In this document: positions 35,601-46,500 of the stretch, in pieces
Position numbering within the stretch: position 1 is the first letter of the stretch
Layout of the letters: every line of letters starts with the position of its first letter
NCBI GenBank assembly: GCA_011033025.1
Contig: WFMF01000038.1
Coordinates: 62,001-126,000, forward strand
DNA: 64,000 nucleotides
Source of the DNA: Beroe forskalii
Lineage: Eukaryota > Ctenophora > Nuda > Beroida > Beroidae
Direction: 5' to 3'
Notes under the pieces: generated by a model
Seen by the model: only the letters and a program-made list of their open reading frames with translations
Databases searched by the model: none
What the model was told of the DNA's origin: nothing
Program-made: the position numbers and the translations under genes

Positions 35601-38600
35601 GGCGTATGCCTTGACACTAGTGTCGGCGTATGCCTTGACACCAGTGTCAGCGTCTGCCTTGAAACCAGTGTCAGCGTATGCCTTGACACCAGTGTCAGCG
35701 TATGCCCTGGCACCAGTGTCAGTGAATGCTTTGACATGAGTGTCAGCAACATCAATTGATGCCGTTTTGCACGGATGCCTTGACACCAGTGTCAGCGTAT
35801 GCCTCGCCATCAGTGTCAGCGTTGGTCTTGACATCAGTGTCAGCGTAAGCCTAGACATCGGTGTCAGTGTATGCCTAGACATCAGTTTCAGCTTATGCCT
35901 TGATATCGGTGTCAGCGTATGCCTTGACAACCAGTATCAGTGAATGTATTTACATCAGTGTAGCGTATGCCTTGACACCAGTGTAAGTAAATGCATTGAC
36001 ATCAGTGTTAGCGTATGCCTTGACATCAGTGTCAGCGTAGGCCTTGACACCAGTGTCAAGCGTATGCCTTGACATCAGTGTCAGTTAATACATTGACATC
36101 AGTCAGCGTATTCTTTGACACCAGTGTTAGCATGCCTTGGCATCAGTGTCAGCGTATGCCTTGACACCAGTGTCAGTGGAATGCATAGACACCGGTGTCA
36201 GCGCGTATGCATTGACATCAGTGTCGCGAATGCATTGACATCAGTGTCAGCGTTTTCCTTGACACCGGTGTCAGTGTATGCCTTGACATCAGTGTCAACG
36301 TATGACTTGACATCAGCGTAAGCCTCGACACTAGTGTCAGCGTATGCCTTGGCATCAGTGTCAGCGTATGCCTTGACACCAGTGTAAGTAAATGCATTGA
36401 CATCAGTGTCAGCGTATGCCTTGACATCAGTGTCAGCGTATGCCTTGAAACCAGTGTCAGTGAATGCATTGACATGAGTGTCAGCGTTTTCCTTGACACC
36501 GGTGTCAGCGTATGTCTTGATATCAGTGTCAGCGTAGGCCTTGACACCAGTGTCAGCGTATGCCTTGACATCAGTGACAGTGTATGCCTTGACACCATTG
36601 TCGGCGTATGGCAACAGTGTCAGTGAATGCATTGACATCAGTTTCAGTGAATGTCTTGACATCAGTGTCAGCGTAGGCCTTGACACCAGTTTCAGTGAAT
36701 GTATGCCTGACACCAGTGTCGGCGTATGCCTTGACACCAGTGTCGGCGTATGCCTTGACACCAGTGTCAGCGTCTGCCTTGAAACCAGTGTCAGCGTATG
36801 CCTTGACACCAGTGTCAGCGTATGCCCTGGCACCAGTGTCAGTGAATGCTTTGACATGAGTGTCAGCGTATTCCTTGATGCCGTTATGTCAGTGTATGCC
36901 TTGATATCAGTGTCTGCGTAGGCCTTGACACCGGTGTCAGCGTATGCCTTGACATCAGTGTCAGCGTAAGCCTTGACATCAGTGTCAGCGTGTGCCTTGA
37001 CACCAGTGTCAGCGTATGCCTTGGAATCAGTGTCAGCGTTTACCTTGACAACCAGTATCAGTGAATGTATTTACATCAGTGTAAGCGTATGCCTTGACAC
37101 CAGTGTAAGTAAATGCATTGACATCAGTGTCAGCGTATGCCTTGACATCAGTGTCAGCGTAGGCCTTGACACCAGTGTCAGCGTATGCCTTGACATCAGT
37201 GTCAGTTAATACATTGACATCAGTGTCAGCGTATTCTTTGACACCAGTGTTAGCGTATGCCTTGGCATCAGTGTCAGCGTATGCCTTGACACCAGTGTCA
37301 GTGAATGCATAGACACCGGTGTCAGCGTATGCATTGACATCAGTGTCAGTGAATGCATTGACATCAGTGTCAGCGTTTTCCTTGACACCGGTGTCAGTGT
37401 ATGCCTTGACATCAGTGTCAACGTATGACTTGACATCAGCGTAAGCCTCGACACTAGTGTCAGCGTATGCCTTGGCATCAGTGTCAGCGTATGCCTTGAA
37501 ACCAGTGTCAGTGAATGCATTGACATGAGTGTCAGCGTTTTCCTTGACACCGGTGTCAGCGTATGTCTTGATATCAGTGTCAGCGTAGGCCTTGACACCA
37601 GTGTCAGCGTATGCCTTGACATCAGTGACAGCGTATGCCTTGACACCAGTGTCAGCGTATGCTTTGACACCAGTGTCAGTGAATGCATTGACATCAGTGA
37701 CAGTGTATGCCTTGACACCATTGTCAGCGTATGCTTTGACACCAGTGTCAGTGAATGCATTGACATCAGTTTCAGTGAATGTCTTGACATCAGTGTCAGC
37801 GTAGGCCTTGACACCAGTTTCAGTGAATGCCTTGACACCAGTGTCAGCGTATGCCTTGACACCAGTGTCGGCGTATGCCTTGACACCAGTGTCGGCGTAT
37901 GCCTTGACACCAGTGTCAGCGTCTGCCTTGAAACCAGTGTCAGCGTATGCCTTGACACCAGTGTCAGCGTATGCCTTGACATCAATGTCACCGTATCCCA
38001 GATTCCTTGACATAAGTGTCAGCGTATGCCTTGACACCAGTATCAGCGTATGCCTTGACACCAGTGTCAGTGTATGCATTGACATCAGTGTCAGCGTTTT
38101 CCTTGACAACGGTGTCAGCGTATGCCTTGGCGTCAGTGTCAGCGTAGGCCTTGACACCAGTGTAAGCGTATGCCTGGACATCAGTGACAGCGTATGCCTT
38201 GACATCAGTGTCAGCGTATGCCTTGACATCAATGTCACCGTATCCCAGATTCCTTGACATAAGTGTCAGCGTATGCCTTGACACCAGTATCAGCGTATGC
38301 CTTGACACCAGTGTCAGTGTATGCATTGACATCAGTGTCAGCGTTTTCCTTGACAACGGTGTCAGCGTATGCCTTGGCGTCAGTGTCAGCGTAGGCCTTG
38401 ACACCAGTGTAAGCGTATGCCTGGACATCAGTGACAGCGTATGCCTTGACATCAGTGTCAGTGTGTGCCTTGACACCAGTGTCAGCGTATACCTTGACAC
38501 CGGTGTCAGCGTATGCCTTGACACCAGTGTCAGTGAATGCATTGACATCAGTGTCAGCGTTTTCCTTGACACCGGTGTCAGCGTATGCCTTGGCATCAGT

Positions 38601-39952
38601 GTCAGCGTAGGCCTTGACACCAGTGTAAGCGTATGCCTGGACATCAGTGACAGCGTATGCCTTGACATCAGTGTCAGTGTGTGCCTTGACACCAGTGTCA
38701 GCGTATACCTTGACACCAGTTTCAATGAATGCATTGACATCAGTGTCAGCATATTCCTGGAAACCGGTGTCAGCGTATGCCTTGACACCAGTGTCAGCGT
38801 ATGCCTTGACACCAGTGTCGGCGTATGCCTTGACACCAGTGTCAGCGTATGCCATGGCATCAGTGTCAGCGTATGCCTTGACACCAGTTTCAGTGAATGC
38901 ATTGACATCAGTGTCAGCATATTCCTTGACACCGGTGTCAGCGTATTCCTTGATACCGGTATGTCAGTGTATGCCTTGACACCAGTGTCAGCGTATGCCT
39001 TGATACCAGTGTCAGCGTATGCCTTGGCACCAGTGTCAGTGAATGCTTTGACATCAGTGTCAGCGTGTGCCTTGACACCAGTGTCAGCGTATGCCTTGAC
39101 AGTTTGACGCCAGTGTCAACGTATGACTACGACTTGACATCAGTGTCAGCGTAGGCCTTGACATCAGTGTCAGCGTATTCCTTGACATCAGTGTCAGCGT
39201 ATTCCTTGACATCATTGTCAGCGTATGCCTTGACATCAGTGTCGGCGTATAACTTGACACCAGTGTGAGCGTATACAATGACACGGTGTCAACGTATGAC
39301 TTGACATCAGTGTCAGCAAAGGCCTTGACACCAGTGTCAGCGTATGCCTTGACACTAGTGTCTGCGTATGTCTTGACATCAGTGTCAGCGTATGACTGAA
39401 TACCAGTGTTAGCGTATGCATTGACACCAGTGTCAGCCTATGCCTCGACACCAGTGTCAGCGTATGTCTTGACACCAGTGTCAGTGAATGCATTGAAATT
39501 AGTGTCAGCGTATGCCTTGACACCAATGACAGTGACTGGATTGACATCAGTGTCAGCGTATCCCAGATTCCTTGACATTAGTGTCAGCGTATGCCTTGAC
39601 ATCAGTGTCAGCGTAGGCCTTGACACCAGTGTCAGAGTATGCCTTGACATCAGTGTAAGCGTATGCCTTGACACCAGTGTAAGCGTATGCCTTGACACCA
39701 GTGTAAGCGTATGCCTTGACACCAGTTTCAGCGTATGCTTTGATACCAGTGTCAGCATAAGCCTTGACACCAGTGTCAGCGTATGCTTTGACATCAGTGA
39801 CAGCGTATGTCTTGACACCAGTGTCAGCGTATGTCTCGACACCAGTGTCAGCGTATGCCTTGACACCAGTGTAAGCGTATGCCTTGACACCAGTGTAAGC
39901 GTATACCATGACACCAGTGTCAACGTATGCCTTGACACCAGTGTCAGCGTAA
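32656..39952. repeat. 24-bp satellite, about 280 units
   Basis: Unit: GCGTATGCCTTGACACCAGT plus GTCA. Main variants are CATCAGT for CACCAGT, GTGAATGCATTG and GTAGGCCTTG. 32935-33420 and 33720-34800 are badly degenerate, with many indels. 34.9-39.95 kb is clean and shows higher-order copying: a marker with GTATCCCAGATTCCTTGACA occurs near 35239, 37994, 38239 and 39559, and one with CTCGACACTAGTGTCAG near 36328 and 37448. The unit is divisible by three and stop-free in four frames, hence open stretches of up to 401 codons. Confidence 0.9.
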
Positions 39953-40033
39953 TTTCACCCGCAGTATCCCTGCATCCTGTGCCCCCTCTCTGCTCTCACC
40001 CGCAGTATCCCTGCCTCCTGTTCCCCCTCTCTG

Positions 40034-41403
40034 CGGGGGGGGGCCAACCCCCCAAAACCCCCCAAAATTAAGCCCCCTATTGGAAATTTGTTATATCCAC
40101 CAGGGGGTTAAATTTAACCCCCCAAAATTAAACCCCCTATCGAGAGCAAAAATTAAACCCCCCAAAATTAAACCCCCTATCGACAGCAGAAATTATTCTA
40201 GTATGATTCAAAAAAGCACCAAAATGAAGAAACAAAAAAGTACCATTTGAAAAAGTTGCCAAAAAACACGAATAAAAAGGTACCATTTCGAAAAGGCGCA
40301 AAAAATCGGTACCAATTTAGAAGGGTACTTCTGAAAAATCAGAAACGAAAAAGGTACCAATTGAAAATGATGCCAAAAATCAAAAACAAAATTGGTACCA
40401 TTTAAAAAGGGCTGAATACCTGAAACAAAAAAACGGTACCATTTTGAAAGGATGTTAAAAATCAGAAACAAAATGGTACCATTTGAAAATATGCTGAAAA
40501 TCAGAAACAAAAATGGTACCATTTCATAAAAGTTCCAAAATTATTAACAAAAATGGTACCAAAACCGGAAACAAAAAATGGTACCATTTCTAAAAACAAA
40601 ATCACCACTAAAAAATGGTACCATTTTGAAATGGTGCAAAAATCAGAAACAAAACGGTACCATTTTGAAAGGATTTTAAAAATCAGAAACAAAATGGTAC
40701 CATTTGAAAAATATGCTGAAAATCAGAAACAAAAAATGGTACCATTTCATAAAAGTTCCAAAAATTATAAACAAAAATGGTACCAAAAACCGGAAACAAA
40801 ATGGTGCCATTTCTAAAATCGCCAAAATCACCACCAAAAATGGTACCATTTGAAATGGTGCAAAAATCAGGAACAAAAATGGTACCATTTTGAAAGGGTG
40901 TTAAAATCAGAAACAAAATGGTACCATTTGAAAAAAGATGCTGAAAATCAGAAACAAAATGGTACCATTTCATAAAAGTTCCAAAAATTATAAACAAAAA
41001 TGGTACCAAAAACCGGAAACAAAAAATGGTACCATTTCTAAAAAATCGCCAAAATCACGAACAAAAATGGTACCATTTTGAAATGGTGCAAAAATCAGGA
41101 ACAAAATGGTACCATTTTGAAAGGATGTAAAAATCAGAAACAAAACGGTACCATTTGAAAGAGATGCTGAAAATCAGAAACAAAAATGGTACCATTTCAT
41201 AAAAGTTCCAAAAATTATAAACAAAAATGGTACCAAAACCGGAAACAAAAATGGTACCATTTATAAAAATCGCCAAAATCACGACAAAAATGGTACCATT
41301 TTAAAATGGTGCAAAAATCAGGGAACAAAAAGGTACCATTTGAGAAAAAATGCCCATTTTTGCACTAAGAATTAAGCCCCCCAAAACCCCCTAAAACCCC
41401 CCA
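40034..41403. repeat. KpnI-palindrome satellite inserted between arrays
   Basis: Units of about 45-60 bp centre on AAATGGTACCATTT, a 14-bp palindrome, and assemble into roughly 240-bp higher-order repeats (near 40440, 40680, 40910 and 41130). Both edges carry CCCCCCAAAACCCCC runs in the same orientation. The unit AAAATCAGAAACAAAATGGT recurs throughout. It splits the junction between the 24-bp and 41-bp arrays. Confidence 0.85.
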
Positions 41404-41436
41404 AGGCGTATGCCTTGACACCAGTGTCAGCGTAAT

Positions 41437-43340
41437 TTCACCCGCATCATCCCTGCATCCTGCGCCCCCTCTCTGCTCTCACCCGCATCATTCCTGCATC
41501 CTGTGCCCCTCTCTGCTCTCACCTGCAGTATCTCTGCCTCCTGTGCCCCCTGCTCTCACCCGCAGTATCCCTGCCTCCTGTGCCCCCTCTCTGCTCTCAT
41601 CCGCAGTATCCCTGCCTTCTGTGCCCCTCTCTGCTCTCATCCGCAGTATCCCTGCCTCCTGTGCCCCCTCTCTGCTCTCACCTGCAGTATCTCTGCATCC
41701 TGTGCCCCCTCTCTGCTCTCACCTGCAGTATCTCTGCATCCTGTGCCCCCTCTCTGCTCTCACCCGCAGTATCCCTGCCTCCTGTGCCCCTCTCTGCTCT
41801 CACCCGCAGTATCCCTGCCTCCTGTGCCCCTCTCTGCTCTCACCCGCAGTATCCCTGCCTGCTGTGCCCCCTGCTCTCACCCGCAGTATCCCTGCCTGCT
41901 GTGCCCCTCTCTGCTCTCACCCGCAGTATCCCCGCCTCCTGTGCCCCTCTCTGCTCTCACCCGCAGTATCCCTGCCTCCTGTGCCCCTCTCTGCTCTGCA
42001 GTATCCCTGCCTGCTGTGCCCCCTGCTCTCACCCGCAGTATCCCTGCCTGCTGTGCCCCTCTCTGCTCTCACCCGCAGTATCCCTGCCTCCTGTGCCCCT
42101 CTCTGCTCTCACCCGCATCATTCCTGCATCCTGTGCCACTCTCTGCTCTCACCTGCAGTATCCCTGCATCCTGTGCCCCTCTCTGCTCTCACCCGCAGTA
42201 TCCCTGCCTTCTGTGCCCCCTCTCTGCTCTCACCCGCAGTATCCCTGCCTCCTGTGCCCCTCTCTGCCCTCACCCGCAGTATCCCTGCCTCCTGTGCCCC
42301 TGCTCTCACCCGCAGTATCTCTGCCTCCTGTTCCTCTCTCTGCCCTCACCTGCAGTATCTCTGCCTCCTGTGCCTCTCTCTGCCCTCACCCACAGTATCC
42401 CTGCCTCCTGTGCCCCCCTCTCTGCTCTCACCTGCAGTATCCCTGCATCCTGTACCCACTCTCTGCCCCTCTCTGCTCACCCGCAGTATCCCTGCCTCCT
42501 GTGCCCCCTCTGCTCTCACCTGCAGTATCCCTGCTCTCCTCACCCCAGTATCCCCTCTCTGCCCCTCTCACCCGCAGTATCCCTGCCTCCTGTGCCTCTC
42601 TCTGCCCTCACCTGCAGTATCCCTGCCTCCTGTGCCTCTCTCTGCCCTCACCCCCAGTATCCCTGCCTCCTGTGCCCCCCTCTCTGCTCTCACCTGCAGT
42701 ATCCCTGCATCCTGTGCCACTCTCTGCTCTCACCCCCAGTATCCCTGCCTTCTGTGCCCCCTCTCTGCTCTCACCCGCAGTATCCCTGCCTCCTGTGCCC
42801 CTCTCTGCCCTCACCTGCAGTATCTCTGCCTCCTGTGCCTCTCTCTGCTCTCACCCGCAGTATCCCTGCCTCCTGTGCCACTCTCTGCTCTCACCCGCAT
42901 CATCCTGTGCCCCTCTGCTCTCACCCGCAGTATCCCTGCCTCCTGTGCCCCTCTGCTCTCACCCGCATCATTCCTGCATCCTGTATCTCTGCAGTATCCC
43001 TGCATCCTCTGCCCTCACCCCCAGTATCCCTGCCTTCTGTGCCTCTCTGCTCTCACCCGCAGTATCCTGCCTCCTGTGCCCCTCTCTGCCCTCACCTGCA
43101 GTATCCCTGCCTTCTGTGCCCCCTCTCTGCTCTCACCCGCAGTATCCCTGCCTCCTGTGCCCCTCTCTGCCCTCACCTGCAGTATCTCTGCCTCCTGTGC
43201 CCCTCTCTGCTCTCACCCCCAGTATCCCTGCCTTCTGTGCCCCCTCTCTGCTCTCACCCGCAGTATCCCTGCCTCCTGTGCCCCCTCTCTGCTCTCACCC
43301 GCAGTATCCCCGCCTCCTGTGCCCCCCTCTCTGCTCTCAC
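41437..43340 (-). repeat. VWA8: 41-bp minisatellite carrying a VWA8 5' splice site in each unit
   Basis: About 45 units. On the minus strand each reads GGGCACAGGAGGCAGGGATA, CTGCGG and GTGAGAGCAGAGAG: the last 27-28 bases of the VWA8 exon ending at 43341 followed by its donor. The real junction is GATACTGCAG|GTGAGAG; most units have CTGCGG|GTGAGAG, some CTGCAG|GTGAGAG, some GATGATGCGG. Two more units lie at 39953-40033. The unit length is not a multiple of three, yet all three + frames stay open for over 600 codons because the unit lacks stops in every phase. Confidence 0.9.
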
Positions 43341-43553
43341 CTGCAGTATCTCTGCCTCCTGTGCCCCCTGCCCAGGTGTTGCCTCCCACGTGAGGCACGT
43401 TGTCAGGGTCTATCTTCCCGTGTTTGGGCTGTGACACGTCCAGGCCACTGTAACGCTCGATGCCTCGATGTTTAGTTGGGCGGGTGGGTCGCCTACCATG
43501 CTCTGCCATGTCTCATACGACACTGCCAAACTCTCGTCAGATAACTCCCATTC
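43341..43553 (-). CDS. VWA8: VWA8 exon with 8-bp frameshift duplication
   Basis: The exon starts after TTATCAG with EWELSDESLAVSYETWQSMV and should continue into SGLDVSQPKHGK and HVGGNTWAGGTGGRDTA, both conserved in VWA8. These lie in different frames. At 43457-43471 the 8-mer CTCGATGC is followed by CTCGATG, a tandem duplication. Without one copy the two parts align with the family without gaps. It is either a disabling mutation or an assembly or sequencing error. Confidence 0.8.
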
Positions 43554-46500
43554 CTGATAATGACATACCGTGAGATTGATAACACGGGGGCCTGAATACT
43601 AATAGCATGAAAGGAGCAGAAGGGATTGTGCAATTTTAATACAAGTAATACTAAGAAGCGCGTTCTTTAAAAGTATGAACGTAGACCTGCAATATCCCAT
43701 CCGTAGAAAGTGAGGAGATCTGCTTGGGGGACTTAAGAGTCAGCATGAGATTCTCTGGATCATCTGATCTAGAAGAGTTCTTAGGTCTTCTCAAGGGAAC
43801 GAAGGATATGGTGTACCGGACTGTGTCCACTACAGCTAGATACCCGTTAGTGTGCTTGTCGGATGGCGAATCTTTCTGGAAGACGTCTGGGATGCCTTTC
43901 ACAGGCACGATGAGCAAACCTTTGTTGAGTAAACCTTTCTCTGTGCAGGTAATCTGTGGAGTAGTGAAGATTAACAGGAAGTTTTATTTCAAAATAAATT
44001 GAGAAATCGGAGACGTTTTTGATATTATCTATCCCTCTTCATCCTCGCCGCAAAAAAAAGGAGGAGTGGGCCCAAAAAATAATAGGGGACTCATTTTTCT
44101 ATCCTGTATACCGAAGAATAAAAAGTTTTGAGAATTCTCTTGGGTCGGCGAAGTGAAACCCCTTTCTTCTGCAATTCAACCAATTTCGTCAAAACTTCAA
44201 TGTCATCAGGAATATTTCAAACAATAAAGTCGTGTTGTCAAGTTGAAACTGAATTTCAGAACTTAGTCGCCTCGCTTCGCTAAGAAACAAGATGAAAATA
44301 TTGCAAATTATTCATTCCATAATGCGGCTCATCAATGATTATCCGATAATTCACTTCAGTGGATACGAAAGGTCTAAAGTGCATAATATCTCAAAGTTAC
44401 AGCTTCAGAGTAAGTTATAGTAATTCCGCGCTTTCAATACATTACCCCCGTGTGCAGGTCCCTCAGTTTAACATCCGAGCCGTTGGCGAGTGAGCCCACG
44501 CATTTGTCAGCCAGCAGAACACCTATCTCAGACTGGATCACGTCACTGCTGTACGGAACGTCGGACTTACCTCCTGACAGAGATACAAATCATCACGAAC
44601 TGGGGGAGAACTAAAGGTTCAGAGTGACTTCATTATCTCTTGCTATGTTGATGAATAGAACCAATTATTCTTCAAGCACGTTAAAAACTTAAGTTTCACC
44701 ATGATTAGAATTAGAATTAGAATTAGAATTAGAATTAATTTTCTACTTTTCTAAGTATGAAGCTAAAGCAGGTAAGTAAATCTCGAAGTACCCGCGGCTG
44801 CATCAGTTGCCCATGCCCCAGTGATCTTCACATCTGAGTGTAGAGGAGTGCAGGTGAACCTCTTACCCGCCAGACTACCCAAGTACCAGCCCCCCTCTTC
44901 CGATCGGAGGAGGATGTCGTCCGAGTCTGGGTTGAGGTGAGTCTGGATAACGTCACTCACACTAAAGGGAAGCTCACACAACGCCGTCTGAGGTGAGGAG
45001 TAAAGGTGAGAAGTAAAGGTAAGAGTGAAGGTGAGAAGTAAAGGTGAGAAGTAAAGGTGAGATGTAAAGGTGAGAAGTAAAGGTGAGAAGTAAAGGTGAG
45101 AAGTAAAGGTGCGAAGTAAAGGTGAGAAGTAAAGGTGGGAAGTAAAGGTGAGAATTAAAGGTGAGAAGGAAAGGTGAGAAGAAAAGGTGAGAACTGAGAA
45201 GTAAAGGTGAGAAGTAAAGGTGAGAAGTGAAGGTGAGAGTGAAGGTGAGAAGTAAAGGGGAGAGTTAAGGTGGGAAGTAAAGGTGAGAATAAAGGTGGGA
45301 AGTAAAGGTGAGAAGTAAAGGTGAGAATTAAAGGTGAGAAGAAAAGGTGAGAACTGAGAAGTAAAGGTGAGAAGTAAAGGTGAGAAGTAAAGGTGGGAAG
45401 TAAAGGTGAGATGTAAAGGTGAGAAGTAAAGGTGAGAAGTAAAGGTGAGAAGGAAAGGTGGGAAGTAAAGGTGAGATGTAAAGGTGAGAAGTAAAGGTGA
45501 GAAGTGAAGGTGAGAGTGAAGGTGAGAAGTAAAGGGGAGAGTTAAGGTGGGAAGTAAAGGTGAGAATAAAGGTGGGAAGTAAAGGTGAGAAGTAAATTCC
45601 AAACTATTTCCCCGTCTACTTCTAAAGAGGAGATAATTTAGTGCTATTGATTCACTTATATCATGGCCACTTCAAAGCATGGAGATGACAAAACGCTTAT
45701 ACTCTTATAGAAATCTACAATCTGTAACTTGGCAATTTCCAACTATCGATACCTTGTTCTCGGCAATGTTGTATCTGATAAGCACATTGTCATCGTAGAT
45801 CCAGCACTGCCCTCTTCGACCTTGTTTCACGGTGTAAGAAGGAGACTTATTCTTTGTTTGGAAAATGGGAATCCTGTTCAAATCCAGCCGCTCAATGGTC
45901 CTTTTCTTGGTGTCAATTTTCAGCAGGGATGTGGTCTGATATGGGGATTGAAGTAACGGGGTAGGCATACACTAATATCTTATCATCCGATAGAAGTAAA
46001 GAAATAATAGGGGCATAGAAATTATAGATTGAAAAACGTGAGTATTCTGCACTTATAACAGATACACACAACTCACACTTTTATCAGATACGATAACAAC
46101 ATGACCACAAGCTGCAGCAGAGAGCTGGGGCCTGAACCCCAGGGCAGGCGAGAGGTCAACACACGACACTTCAGTGACATCGTCATGTAGGGTGTAAAGC
46201 ACGTGTGGGGACGTGCTGATGGCATGCAGAGTACCATCGGAACCACCTGGAGGGAGGGTGTGGCTACCATTGGGATTATGAAGGGGAGGGTGTGGCCACC
46301 ATTGGGAGTGTGAAGGGGACGGTGTGGCTACCATTGGGATTATGAAGGGGAGAGTGTTGCTACCATTTGGAGTGTGAATGGGAGAGTGTTGCTACCATTG
46401 AGAGTGTGAAGGGAATGGTGTGGTTACCATTGGGAGTGTGAAGGGCAAGATTAGTGGCCCGGGTAAACTTAATGGGTGTGAGATGGAAAAGTCAGAGTCC

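Noticed and set aside
34809-39938. Many long open frames on both strands with repeats such as HTLTLVSR, ADTGVKAY or SVCLDTSV
   Set aside because: A 24-bp unit lacking stops gives open frames in several phases at once; no splice sites, start context or conserved frame supports one.
32656-41403. Possible CRISPR array
   Set aside because: The units are contiguous without spacers and the genome is eukaryotic.
41503-43475. Three overlapping + strand open frames of more than 600 codons rich in Pro, Ser, Cys and Leu
   Set aside because: They are the stop-free reading of a non-triplet minisatellite derived from the opposite-strand VWA8 exon end.
44763-45602. 279-codon minus-strand open frame starting with repeated TSHLYFSPLL
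   Set aside because: The repeated part is the intronic 13-bp array; only the last 65 codons are exon.
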